From positions 1,302,001 through 1,366,000 of the forward strand of contig OZ244944.1 in the NCBI GenBank assembly GCA_965222335.1: DNA of 64,000 bases. The letters are read 5' to 3'. The position numbers and the translations under genes are program-made. Below, piece after piece: positions 27,859 to 36,413 of the stretch. This stretch comes from G965222335 sp965222335 (GTDB lineage Bacteria > Pseudomonadota > Gammaproteobacteria > Pseudomonadales > Halieaceae). Under the pieces are notes generated by a model, which made no database searches, was not told the DNA's origin, and was given only the letters and a program-made list of their open reading frames with translations. Numbering within the stretch: the stretch's first letter is position 1; the number at the start of each line of letters is the position of its first letter.

Positions 27859-28728
27859 ATGGCAGAGGCCACAGCGCGCCCGGTCGCCTTTATTACCGGC
27901 GCCAGTCGCGGCATCGGCGCCGCTAGCGCGGTCGCCCTGGCGGGCAGGGGCTATGACCTGGCCATCACCGCGCGCACCCTGGAAGACGGCGAGGGCCATG
28001 AGCACGGCAGCTGGGAGAGCAATACCCAGCCGCTGCCCGGCAGCCTGCACGCCACCGCCAAGGCGGCCGAGGCAGCGGGCGCCCGCTGCCTGTGCCTGCG
28101 CTCGGACATCCTCGAGCCCGACTCGGTAAGCACCGCGATCACCGCCTGCCTCGAGGCATTCGGTAAGATCGACCTGCTGTTCAACAATGCCTGCTACCAG
28201 GGTCCCGGCAACCTGCAGAGCCTGCTGGATATCACCCCAGAGCAGATGCAGGCGATATACCAGGGCAATGTCTTCACGCCCCTGCTGGCGGTGCAGCAGG
28301 TGCTGCCCGGCATGCTGGAACGGGGTCGGGGCACGATTATCAACATGGTTTCCGGCTCAGCAGTGCACGAACCGCCTGCCCCGGCCGACGCCGGGGGCTG
28401 GGGCTTCGCCTACCCCGGCTCGAAGGCAGCACTGATCCGGATGGTGCCCAGCCTGCGGGTGGAACACCCAGGAGATGACTTCAGGTTTTTCAACGTGGAA
28501 CCGGGCTTCGTGTATACCGAGGTGATGCGCGCCAATAACTTTGGTGAGGAAGCAGCGGCACGCTTCGGACCCACCGATCCGCAGGACATCGCCGAGGTTA
28601 TCTGCTGGCTGGCCTGCGACCCCGGGGCAGCGGCCTATCGCGACAAGCTGCTGATCCATGCCCCCCAGCTGCATAAAAAACTGCGTCAGTCCGCGGCGCA
28701 GCCAGACACCCAAGGAGAGACAGGATGA
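27859..28728 (+). CDS. SDR family oxidoreductase
   Basis: 289 residues from ATG 27859 (GGGGAGGA upstream). TGASRGIGA cofactor motif at 13-21, an unusual insertion EDGEGHEHGSW after strand 2, NNAC in place of NNAG, and YPGSK as catalytic Tyr-Lys. The insertion and long form are shared with SDRs found in hydrocarbon/terpenoid degradation clusters of OMG bacteria, to my knowledge without a proven substrate. Its stop overlaps the ATG of the next gene, so the two are coupled. Confidence 0.9.
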   Translation: MAEATARPVAFITGASRGIGAASAVALAGRGYDLAITARTLEDGEGHEHGSWESNTQPLPGSLHATAKAAEAAGARCLCLRSDILEPDSVSTAITACLEAFGKIDLLFNNACYQGPGNLQSLLDITPEQMQAIYQGNVFTPLLAVQQVLPGMLERGRGTIINMVSGSAVHEPPAPADAGGWGFAYPGSKAALIRMVPSLRVEHPGDDFRFFNVEPGFVYTEVMRANNFGEEAAARFGPTDPQDIAEVICWLACDPGAAAYRDKLLIHAPQLHKKLRQSAAQPDTQGETG

Positions 28729-29633
28729 AAGTTCTAGTGATTGGAGGCTCCGGCCTGATCGGCGGTGAAGCCGCGATGTATCTGCAGGCACAGGGCCACG
28801 AGGTGACGTTGATGTCACGCAAACCGCCCACGGCGCCCTGCCTGTCGGAGATGCCCTTTACTGCCGGCGACTACATCCACGACGATATGCGCGACGGTCG
28901 CCTTGAGGGATTCGATGCCCTGGTATTCTCGGCGGCGGCGGATATCCGCAACCTTCCCCAGGACGGCAGCGTGACACCGGAAGACTTCTACCGCCAGGCC
29001 AACGACGAGGCGGTCCCCCGCTGCCTGGAGGCGGCCCGGGACGCGGGCATCACCCGGGTGGTCTATATCGGTTCATTCTACGGGCAGGTCGCGCCGGATC
29101 GCGTGGGCAAATGCCCCTACGTAACCTCGAGGGTGAACACGGATCGCGCCGTGCGCGCGCTGAGCGGGGACAATTTCACGGTCTGCAGCCTGGACTGCCC
29201 CTTCGTGCTCGGACATATCCCGGGAACACAGGTGCCGCACATGGCGGGGCTGGTGCAATACGCCAGCGGCAACCTGCCGGAACTGCCGGTGTTCGCACCG
29301 CGAGGCGGCACCAATCACATCACTTCCCACTCGGTTGCGCAGGCGGTGCTGGGCGCCCTGGAAAATGGCGAGGGCGGACGCGCCTACCTGATCGGCGATG
29401 AGAACCTCAACTGGAAGGACTACCTGGAGCAGTGGTTTGCCGCCGCCGGCAACCCGCAAGAGCTGGAAGTCAGGGACGATGACCACCCCCTGCTGCCCAA
29501 CGCGATCATGTTTGCAGGCCCGGGCGCCACGGTGAGCTACGTACCCGACGAGGCAGAACGCCAGCGCCTGGGGAATTATGCCCAGGGGCAGATAGGCGCC
29601 ATGATCCGTGAGGTCGTGGCTGCCTATCAGTGA
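28725..29633 (+). CDS. NAD(P)-dependent epimerase/dehydratase-type SDR
   Basis: 302-residue extended/atypical SDR. Rossmann motif GGSGLIGG at residues 7-14. The catalytic YxxxK is not intact: the segment after YIGSFYGQ reads YVTSRVNTDRAV, with Arg where Lys would be expected. It may therefore be a non-reducing or regulatory relative. Coupled to the preceding SDR by a 4-base overlap. Confidence 0.85.
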   Translation: MKVLVIGGSGLIGGEAAMYLQAQGHEVTLMSRKPPTAPCLSEMPFTAGDYIHDDMRDGRLEGFDALVFSAAADIRNLPQDGSVTPEDFYRQANDEAVPRCLEAARDAGITRVVYIGSFYGQVAPDRVGKCPYVTSRVNTDRAVRALSGDNFTVCSLDCPFVLGHIPGTQVPHMAGLVQYASGNLPELPVFAPRGGTNHITSHSVAQAVLGALENGEGGRAYLIGDENLNWKDYLEQWFAAAGNPQELEVRDDDHPLLPNAIMFAGPGATVSYVPDEAERQRLGNYAQGQIGAMIREVVAAYQ

Positions 29634-29640
29634 AAACCCC

Positions 29641-30540
29641 TCAGCGCTGCAGTAGCTGATCCCGCAGCTGCTGCGCTACCGCCTTGATCTGGCGGATGTT
29701 GTCCGGCCCCATCCGCAACAGCTGCTTTTGCAGCGCCGGCAGTGCTTCCAGGGCCGGGTCGGCATAGGTGTACATGACCGATGTCCGCGCCAGGGCAATG
29801 GGCTCCTCGATCTCGGGTGTTGCCAGAATGCGGTCCAGGGTGCGGATAATCGCGTTGTCCAGGTCTTCACCGGGGATTCCCAGTTGCGCGTAGGCTTCCT
29901 CATAGAGTGAACGGTACTCGTGGAAGCTGTCCGCCAGGGCCTGGGTATCGATGTCGCTGACGGCGGCCACGTAGGTGTCGTAGCGGTCGTAGCCCGCAGG
30001 ATCCATGAGTATCTGCGGGCCTTCGCGCATCACCGGAAATGCCGCCTTGGGCGCATCCATGGGCAGAATCTTGCGCAGGATGACCCCGCGGCTGCCGCCG
30101 TCCACCAGCGCCACGGCGCGCTGCAACAGGTTCTCGCCCTCGGCCAGGCCGACAAGCTTGCCATCCACCCCGACGCTCGCCATCTCCTCGCGCAACAGGG
30201 GGTCGCTCTCTTCGGGTGCGGGCAGCGGCGGCTCCGGCTCCGGCGCTTCCTCGGCCGGCTCCGGGGCGGGCTCCGGCTCCGGCGCCGGCGCCGGCTCTGG
30301 AATGTCCTCCGCTGGCGGCAGCGGTTGCGGTGCCGGCTCCGGCTGCACCGGTTCCGGCGCCTGGGCTACTGGCGCCTCCGGGGTTTCGTCCCCCCTGGGA
30401 TAAAACAACAGCACCAGGCCCACTGCCACCACCAGCGCAATCAGCGCCGGCTTCATCGGAAAACCGCCTCCCCGTGCGGCTGGCGACGCATCCATCCGGT
30501 CCTCCGGCGTAGCCTTGAGATTATCTTCAGGTGATGTCAT
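29641..30540 (-). CDS. DUF3014 domain protein, membrane anchored
   Basis: 299 residues from ATG 30540, chosen for AAGGAG 7 bases upstream. One membrane helix (about residues 32-50, ALIALVVAVGLVLLFY) is followed by a long Pro/Glu/Ala linker (about 55-115) and a C-terminal globular DUF3014 domain of about 180 residues. Topology suggests an inner-membrane anchor with the domain held away in the periplasm. Function is unknown. Convergent with the epimerase gene. Confidence 0.85.
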   Translation of the reverse strand: MTSPEDNLKATPEDRMDASPAARGGGFPMKPALIALVVAVGLVLLFYPRGDETPEAPVAQAPEPVQPEPAPQPLPPAEDIPEPAPAPEPEPAPEPAEEAPEPEPPLPAPEESDPLLREEMASVGVDGKLVGLAEGENLLQRAVALVDGGSRGVILRKILPMDAPKAAFPVMREGPQILMDPAGYDRYDTYVAAVSDIDTQALADSFHEYRSLYEEAYAQLGIPGEDLDNAIIRTLDRILATPEIEEPIALARTSVMYTYADPALEALPALQKQLLRMGPDNIRQIKAVAQQLRDQLLQR

Positions 30541-30698
30541 GGGTGCTCTCCTTATAAACCCGTTACTTGGGACCGCCACGGGAATGCATGGGTTCCACGG
30601 GATCCCTTAAGTACATCAGCATAGCCGATATCTGTCAGGTCATCTTGGGGCGCATCATGTTAGCATCACGAAGATACCCCGAAACTTTGGGAGGCAGC

Positions 30699-31064
30699 AT
30701 GAAGATCAGTGAACTAATCGAGCATTGGGAGGAAGACGCTGCGGGCGAGTTGACGCAGGCCACCTACCAGGTTCGACTGCCGCTCGAGGACGCGGCAAAA
30801 ATTGAGGCACTGGCGGAAATGTTCCCCCGACGCGCACGCGAGCAGATCATTACCGACCTGCTGAGCGCCAGCCTGGACCAGCTCGTGAGCACCCTGCCCT
30901 ACGTCGAGGGCAACCGGATCGTGACCCGTGACGAGGAAGGCGACCCTGTTTATGAAGATGCCGGGCTGACGCCCCGCTACCTGGAACTGACTCATCGCCA
31001 TGCAGAACGCCTGGCTCGGGAAAACCGGACCGGTGGCGATGACACCGGAGACCCGAGACCATGA
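30699..31064 (+). CDS. Conserved hypothetical protein, 121 residues
   Basis: Starts at ATG 30699 with TGGGAGG upstream. Acidic, soluble. A conserved core of the type YQVRLPLEDAAKIEALAEMF is followed by PRRAREQIITDLLSASLDQL, which resembles a ribbon-helix-helix or small helical-bundle arrangement. Homologues in Pseudomonas are sometimes labelled pilin-related, without evidence I can see here. The stop overlaps the next SDR start. Confidence 0.75.
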   Translation: MKISELIEHWEEDAAGELTQATYQVRLPLEDAAKIEALAEMFPRRAREQIITDLLSASLDQLVSTLPYVEGNRIVTRDEEGDPVYEDAGLTPRYLELTHRHAERLARENRTGGDDTGDPRP

Positions 31065-31912
31065 ACGGCAACCCGCGCAAATTTGACTTCAGCGATGCCG
31101 TGGTCTGGATCACCGGCGCGTCCTCGGGCATCGGCGCCGCCCTCGCCCGGGAAGCTTCACGGCGCGGCGCGCGGGTTGTCCTGTCCGCACGGCGCCGCGA
31201 CGCCCTGGACGCGGTAAAGCAGGCCTGCGAAAACCAGGGCGCCGCCGATGATCTACTGGTGGTGCCGCTGGATGTGGAGGATCACGCGGCGATGCCGGCC
31301 GCGGTGCGGGCGGTCCTGGAGCAGTTCGGCCGCATTGATTTACTGGTGAACAACGCCGGCATGTCGCAGCGCTCCCTCTGCCTGGACACCGACCTGGCGG
31401 TATATCGCAAGCTGCTTGATGTGGATGTCCTCGGCCAGATCGCGCTGACCAAGGCGGTGCTGCCGACCATGGTCGAGCAAGGCAGCGGTCACCTCGCGGT
31501 GACTTCCAGCGTGGCGGGTAAAGTAGGCGCGCCGCTGCGCACCGGCTACTGCGCCGCGAAACACGCGGTGATGGGATTCTTCGACGCCCTGCGGGTGGAG
31601 GTCGCACACCTCAACCTGCATGTACACACCATCGTCCCGGGCTCTATTCGCACCGCCGTCGCGCACAACGCGCTAAACGGCAGCGGGGCCCCAACCGGAC
31701 AGGCGGACGAGGCGATTGAAGCCGGCATGGACGTTGACGACTGTGCTCGCGAAATCGCCGATGCCCTCGCCGCGGGGACCGAGGAAATCCCGGTGGGCAC
31801 CGGCCCCGAGATGGCGCTGCTGGATATGAAGCGGGAAGACCCGGTCGGCACCTTCCGCGTGATCGAACAGATGGCCGACGACCTGGTCAGGCGCAAGCCG
31901 CCGCCACTGTAG
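31061..31912 (+). CDS. SDR family oxidoreductase (DHRS7-like)
   Basis: 283 residues. TGASSGIGA near residue 19, NNAG, catalytic Ser in TSSVAGKVG and YCAAK. The C-terminal part lengthens beyond the classical 250-residue core, as in DHRS7-type membrane-lipid or retinol-acting SDRs. Overlaps the preceding 121-residue gene by 4 bases. Substrate unknown. Confidence 0.9.
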   Translation: MNGNPRKFDFSDAVVWITGASSGIGAALAREASRRGARVVLSARRRDALDAVKQACENQGAADDLLVVPLDVEDHAAMPAAVRAVLEQFGRIDLLVNNAGMSQRSLCLDTDLAVYRKLLDVDVLGQIALTKAVLPTMVEQGSGHLAVTSSVAGKVGAPLRTGYCAAKHAVMGFFDALRVEVAHLNLHVHTIVPGSIRTAVAHNALNGSGAPTGQADEAIEAGMDVDDCAREIADALAAGTEEIPVGTGPEMALLDMKREDPVGTFRVIEQMADDLVRRKPPPL

Positions 31913-31924
31913 ACGCAACGCGCT

Positions 31925-31954
31925 TTGCGCTGCAGGGGCCAAGGCATCTATAGT
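31925..31954 (+). promoter_or_regulatory. Promoter of the dynamin-like GTPase gene
   Basis: -35 TTGCGC (31925-31930), 18-base spacer, -10 TATAGT (31949-31954). The predicted start of transcription near 31961 leaves a leader of about 20 bases with GGAG before the TTG start. Confidence 0.5.
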
Positions 31955-31981
31955 GTGAGCTGACCCCAACGGAGCAGAACC

Positions 31982-33409
31982 TTGGCAAAGAATAGCACCC
32001 AGGAACGCATTAAACGCCTGGAGAGTCACCTCAAACGCGAAAACCCGGTGCTCGCAGGCTGCGTACAGAGTTTCCAGCGCCTGGACAAGGCGGCCCGCAA
32101 GCTCGGCCTGCAGGGCATGGAGGACTCCTTCGCCAACCAGGTGTCCTGGTGGCCGGTGATTTCCGTCCTCGGGACCTTTTCCGCCGGTAAATCCACCTTT
32201 ATGAACCAGTACGTGGGCCAGGATCTGCAGCGCACCGGCAATCAGGCGGTAGACGACAAGTTCACCGTGATCTGCTACGGCCAGCGTGACAGCGGCGCCT
32301 CGCTGCCGGGGCTGGCGCTGGACAGCGACCCGCGCTTCCCCTTTTACCAGATCAGTCACTCGATCGAGCAGGTCGCCCAGGGTGAAGGCCGGCGGGTGGA
32401 CTCCTATCTGCAGCTGAAGACCGTGCAGGCGGAACCCCTGCGCGGCAAGATTTTTATCGATTCCCCGGGCTTTGACGCCGACCAGCAGCGCTCATCGACC
32501 CTGCTGATCACGGACCACATCATCGACCTTTCGGACCTGGTGCTGGTGTTCTTCGATGCACGGCACCCGGAGCCCGGCGCCATGGGGGATACCCTTAAAC
32601 ACCTGGTTGAGAATACCGTGCAACGCCCTGATTCAACCAAGTTCCTGTACATCCTTAACCAGATCGATAATACCGCGCGGGAGGACAACCCCGAGGAAGT
32701 GGTTGCCGCGTGGCAGCGGGCACTGGCCCAGCACGGGCTGACCGCGGGCCGCTTCTACCGCATTTACGCGCGCGACGCCGCGCTCACCGTCGACGACGAG
32801 GAGGTGCGCGCGCGCCTGGAGCGCAAGCGCGACGAGGACCTCGCCGATATCGAGGGCCGCATTCACCAGGTAGAAGTGGAACGCGCCTATCGCGTGGTCG
32901 GTGTGCTGGAAAAAACCGCGCGCCATATGAGCGATGTCCTGGTGCCCCGGCTGGCAGAGGCGCGCAAGTTATGGCGCCGGCGCACGCTGTGGCTCAGCGC
33001 GCCCATGTTCCTGCTCCTGACGGGGGCGTTCCTGTGGTGGAGCATCAGGGGTAACCACTGGGACGGGTTGACCCTGACCCCCTTCGCTGCCCTCGACATT
33101 CCGATGCAGGTGGCCCTGGTCGCAGCGGTGGCCCTGGTGCTGTGGTTTATCCACGCCAAGCTGCGCGCCTTCGCCGGGGGCATGGTGCTGCGCAAACTGG
33201 AGCGCGACGAGAGCCTGGGCCGCGATGGCCCGGCACTGCGTCGCGCCTTCGCCTGGAATACCCGTGCCTGGTGGCGCTCGATTGCCAGCAGCAGTCCGCG
33301 GGGCTGGGGCCGCCTGCGGCGGCGCCAGCTGGACGCAGTGCTGGCGGAAGCCGACGGCTTTGTGCAGTCCCTGAACGACCAGTACGCCAGCCCCTCCGGC
33401 CAGGGCTAG
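31982..33409 (+). CDS. Dynamin-family GTPase with two C-terminal membrane helices
   Basis: 475 residues from a TTG start at 31982 (GGAG 8 bases upstream, no nearer ATG). G1 GTFSAGKS at 64-71, G3 DSPG at 160-163, G4-like NQID at 226-229. A helical segment (about 275-330) precedes two hydrophobic stretches, 335-354 and 374-391. Bacterial dynamin-like proteins remodel or protect membranes. This one is single, whereas many occur as pairs, and is shorter than the 600-700 residues usual for the family. Confidence 0.85.
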   Translation: MAKNSTQERIKRLESHLKRENPVLAGCVQSFQRLDKAARKLGLQGMEDSFANQVSWWPVISVLGTFSAGKSTFMNQYVGQDLQRTGNQAVDDKFTVICYGQRDSGASLPGLALDSDPRFPFYQISHSIEQVAQGEGRRVDSYLQLKTVQAEPLRGKIFIDSPGFDADQQRSSTLLITDHIIDLSDLVLVFFDARHPEPGAMGDTLKHLVENTVQRPDSTKFLYILNQIDNTAREDNPEEVVAAWQRALAQHGLTAGRFYRIYARDAALTVDDEEVRARLERKRDEDLADIEGRIHQVEVERAYRVVGVLEKTARHMSDVLVPRLAEARKLWRRRTLWLSAPMFLLLTGAFLWWSIRGNHWDGLTLTPFAALDIPMQVALVAAVALVLWFIHAKLRAFAGGMVLRKLERDESLGRDGPALRRAFAWNTRAWWRSIASSSPRGWGRLRRRQLDAVLAEADGFVQSLNDQYASPSGQG

Positions 33410-33434
33410 GCGCCACCCTTCCCCTACAGGGTGG

Positions 33435-33908
33435 TTACCCGCGCGCCCTGGCGGCGGCCGCCATGGCCTCGAGCATATTGCCGTAGGTGTCCGTCATCAC
33501 CCCGATCATGTCTTCCGGGCTCACGCCCTCCACGCTGACGCCACTGAATGACGCATCCCAAAGGGCCCTGGTCTGGCCGTCACCGGCATCTTCCAGCTGC
33601 GCCACCACCCGGTAGTCGCGCATGATATTCAGGCCGCCCTCGAGGACCTCATACTCCAGGCGGTGCGCCTGCGGGTCCAGGGCGAGAAGCTTCTCCTCCA
33701 CCGGGTCATCCATACCCGGCATGAACAGGCGGCGCACCTGGCCGATGCCCTCGCCAACCGCTTCCACGCGCTCGGCGCCGTCGTACCAGTCAAGGTTGGT
33801 GAAATCGGCCACCACGGACCAGAGGGCCTCCAGTGGGGCATCCAGGGTTTTCTCCACGGTAAAGGTATAGATAGTGAACTCCTCAGTCAGTTGGGGGTTG
33901 GGGCGCAT
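33435..33908 (-). CDS. SRPBCC (START-like) family protein
   Basis: Polyketide-cyclase/START fold with a hydrophobic cavity, beginning YTFTVEKTLDAPLEALWSVVADFTNLDWYDG and ending in a long helix. With ATG 33908 it has 157 residues, but the first dozen overlap the cupin gene. A GAGGAG ribosome site lies at the cupin stop, well placed for an ATC codon at 33872, and no ATG, GTG or TTG lies at proper spacing, so the true start is uncertain. Ligand unknown. Confidence 0.8.
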   Translation of the reverse strand: MRPNPQLTEEFTIYTFTVEKTLDAPLEALWSVVADFTNLDWYDGAERVEAVGEGIGQVRRLFMPGMDDPVEEKLLALDPQAHRLEYEVLEGGLNIMRDYRVVAQLEDAGDGQTRALWDASFSGVSVEGVSPEDMIGVMTDTYGNMLEAMAAAARARG

Positions 33909-34314
33909 CGCGCCGGTCGCGGCCGTCGAAGGCCGGGCTGTAAGTGGCAAAGACCTGCATGGGCTCGGCGCCGGTGCTTTCCGCCCAGTGGTACGCGCCC
34001 CGGGGCACCAGCACCACATCGCCGGCAGCGACCGGCACCGAGTGCTCGCGGAAGTGAATAAAGCCGGCACCACGCAGGAGGTGCACCTGCAAATCGTGCC
34101 GGTCGTGAAAATGCGGCGTTTCACTGCCGGCGAGGAAGATGTAGTGGCTGCTGAGATCGGCATTGCGAGTGCCGTGACGCACGGCGACACCGGCGGCACG
34201 CTCCTCTTCGGTCCAGTCCGGCAGGGACTGGGCGCCCGCGGGGAACACCACCTGCTGGGCGGCAATGGACGAGGACAGGGAAAACGCCAGGGCGACGCTC
34301 GCAACACAGCGCAC
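33883..34314 (-). CDS. Exported cupin-domain protein abutting a tRNA
   Basis: 143 residues from GTG 34314. Residues 1-19 look like a signal peptide (MRCVASVALAFS.. SIAA-QQ). The cupin core has HFHDRHDLQVHLL (metal-binding His/His) and a second motif HSVPVAAGDVVLVPRGAYHW. The GTG is the first base after the encoded CCA of the tRNA gene, without a ribosome site. An open frame continues upstream through the tRNA to 34458 but is not credible as protein. Overlaps the START-like gene by 26 bases. Confidence 0.75.
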   Translation of the reverse strand: MRCVASVALAFSLSSSIAAQQVVFPAGAQSLPDWTEEERAAGVAVRHGTRNADLSSHYIFLAGSETPHFHDRHDLQVHLLRGAGFIHFREHSVPVAAGDVVLVPRGAYHWAESTGAEPMQVFATYSPAFDGRDRRDAPQPPTD

Positions 34315-34388
34315 TGGAGCGGGTAAGGGGAATCGAACCCCTCTCTCAAGCTTGGGAAGCTTGGGTAATGCCACTATACGATACCCGC
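34315..34388 (-). tRNA. tRNA-Gly (anticodon CCC)
   Basis: 74 bases including an encoded CCA. Acceptor GCGGGTA (34388-34382) pairs with TACCCGC, followed by discriminator T and CCA. Anticodon stem CAAGC/GCTTG with loop TTCCCAA gives anticodon CCC (codon GGG); T-loop GGTTCGATTCC is canonical. Comparable to E. coli glyU. Confidence 0.97.
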
Positions 34389-34575
34389 CGTTCTTCGCGC
34401 TCACTGCAAACAGCGCCATGTTTACCACAGGGCACCGACAAACGAAAGCAAGCGACACACAAGCCCGGGACGGGTCGCTGGTTTATTGCCGGTGGTCTAT
34501 TATCCTTGCCCGATACCCCAACCGGAGCCCAGACATGTTGCCTCGCCGCTACCGCGCTTGCGAGGGTGTCCCGGG

Positions 34576-35772
34576 TCAGGCGGCCAGCAGGCGCACGGGC
34601 ATTTCCTTGAAGCCGTGAATATTGTTGGAGCGGATGTAGACCGGCTCGCCGGTGGACTCGATACCGCGGAAGCGCTGGAAGAACTCCTCGAAAAACAGCC
34701 GCGCCTCGAGCCGGGCCAGGTTGGCGCCCAGGCACAGGTGAATCCCGTGGCCGAAGGCGAGGTGGGGGTTGTTCTGTCGCGCGATGTCGAAGCGCCGGGG
34801 GTCGGCGAACACCTCCTCATCGAAGTTGGCGGCGCTGTAGAGCATCACCACCCGGTCTCCCTCGGCAATGGCCTGGCCACGAATTTCGGTATCGCAGGTG
34901 GCGGTGCGGCGGAAGTAGTGCAGCGGGCAGGTCCAGCGCAGCATTTCCTCGATCGCCAGGGGCAGCTTGGAGGGGTCCGCGGCCAGTTGCCGGTACAGGT
35001 CGGGGCGCTCAAGAAGGGCATGCATGCCCCCGCTGATCAGGCCGCGCGTGGTTTCGTTACCGGCCACCGTCAACTGCACAAAGAGGGACGCGAATTCGGC
35101 CTCGGACACCTGGTGACCGTCCACTTCCTGGTCGATCAGCAGGGTGATCAGGTCGTCCCCGCCGCGGTCCTTGCGCTCGCAGGCCAGCTCGAAACCGTAG
35201 GTGCCCATCTCGACGGACGCCTGGGTGACCTCCTCCGGGCTTCCGCCCAGGTCCGGGTCGCTCCCTGCCGTCTGCAGGTCCGACCAGCGGCGAATCTGCG
35301 GCCACATGTCCTTGGGAATTTCCAGCAAAGAGCAGATCACCGCCGTAGGCAGGTCGCCCGCGAGGTCCTCGACGAAGTTGATCTCCTCGCCCACCGGAAC
35401 ATCGGCCATGATTTCACGGGCAAGTTCCCGCAGGCGCGGCTCCAGGGCCGCCAGCATGCGCGAGGTGAAGCGCGAAATGACCGCGCGGCGGATGGGTCCG
35501 TGGGCCGGTGGATCCATCCCCAGCAGCTGGTTCTGGGTCATCGTCAGGATGTCCGGCGGCAGGTCATCCACCATGACAAAGCCCCGCTGGGCCGAGAAGG
35601 TCTTGAAATCCCGGGACACGGCCGTGACATCGGCGTGCTTGCTGAGCACCCAGTAGCCGCCACCATCGGGGTGGGCGTGCCAGTGCACCGGCGCATTGGC
35701 CCGCAGCCAGGCAAACTGTTCGTGGGGAATGCCGGCGGTGTAGTTATCGGGATTGTAGACGTCAATGTGCAT
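34576..35772 (-). CDS. Cytochrome P450
   Basis: Soluble bacterial P450 of 398 residues. Haem-thiolate motif FGHGIHLCLG with C347, I-helix AGNETT at 237-242, ExxR in IEEMLRW. AGNETT and the overall pattern recall the CYP125/CYP142 steroid and CYP111 terpene hydroxylases, so a hydrophobic terpenoid or steroid substrate is plausible but unproven. No ferredoxin or reductase gene is in the window. The upstream cupin gene ends 2 bases before the start codon, making a two-gene unit. Confidence 0.93.
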   Translation of the reverse strand: MHIDVYNPDNYTAGIPHEQFAWLRANAPVHWHAHPDGGGYWVLSKHADVTAVSRDFKTFSAQRGFVMVDDLPPDILTMTQNQLLGMDPPAHGPIRRAVISRFTSRMLAALEPRLRELAREIMADVPVGEEINFVEDLAGDLPTAVICSLLEIPKDMWPQIRRWSDLQTAGSDPDLGGSPEEVTQASVEMGTYGFELACERKDRGGDDLITLLIDQEVDGHQVSEAEFASLFVQLTVAGNETTRGLISGGMHALLERPDLYRQLAADPSKLPLAIEEMLRWTCPLHYFRRTATCDTEIRGQAIAEGDRVVMLYSAANFDEEVFADPRRFDIARQNNPHLAFGHGIHLCLGANLARLEARLFFEEFFQRFRGIESTGEPVYIRSNNIHGFKEMPVRLLAA

Positions 35773-35774
35773 GT

Positions 35775-36221
35775 CTATTCCACCAGCACATTGGGCCGCG
35801 GCAGGCCCTGCTCTTCACACATGGCGTAGTAAAAGGACAGGGTCAGGGGCCCGTCGACGACCGAGGTGATATTGCCATCGGCGTCGAGATTGATATTGGC
35901 CCCGTACATCTGGAACCAGACCCGCGTGTTGTCCTCGATACACTGCAGCGTGTGCTGGGAACCCGCCGGTTCGTAGAGGAAGGAGCCCGCGCGATTGACG
36001 TAATCGTATTCCTTGTATTTCCAGGCACCGGCGGTGGTGTAACCGTAAACCGGGCCAGTGTGCCTGTGGGTTTCCACCTCGTAGCCGGACTGGAAGATAT
36101 TCTCGATAATCCACAGCCCCTCCCCGGTGCGCACCTGCAGCACCTTGAGCTTGCTGCCATCGCCGATATCCACGAAGGGCAGATCGTCACTACCAAAATG
36201 TACCGCTTCCGGCGCCTGCAT
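35775..36221 (-). CDS. Cupin, 2,4'-dihydroxyacetophenone dioxygenase-like
   Basis: 148 residues from ATG 36221 (GGGAG 7 bases upstream). Single cupin domain: metal-binding motif THRHTGPVYGYTTAGAWKY and EPAGSQHTLQ. The family name comes from an enzyme that cleaves a C-C bond of an aromatic ketone, but most members are uncharacterised. Translated just ahead of the P450 and probably works on the same compound. Confidence 0.82.
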   Translation of the reverse strand: MQAPEAVHFGSDDLPFVDIGDGSKLKVLQVRTGEGLWIIENIFQSGYEVETHRHTGPVYGYTTAGAWKYKEYDYVNRAGSFLYEPAGSQHTLQCIEDNTRVWFQMYGANINLDADGNITSVVDGPLTLSFYYAMCEEQGLPRPNVLVE

Positions 36222-36413
36222 CCTGAGTCTCCCGGCCCTGCGGGCCTGCCATTGCTTTCCAGCGCAGTATATCCAGCCGCAGTGGCGCCTGCAGGAGGCG
36301 GCTGCCGCCACGGACCAAATTATTGACCCGCCCCGCACTTATTGCCTCGCTAGCCGCCGCCCATGCGCCTGACGTAGAATCGCGGATCAACCCGATCACC
36401 CCCGGAAAGCCCT

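Noticed and set aside
34315..34458. Upstream extension of the cupin protein to ATG 34458
   Set aside because: It would translate through the whole tRNA-Gly gene; the signal peptide begins just after it.
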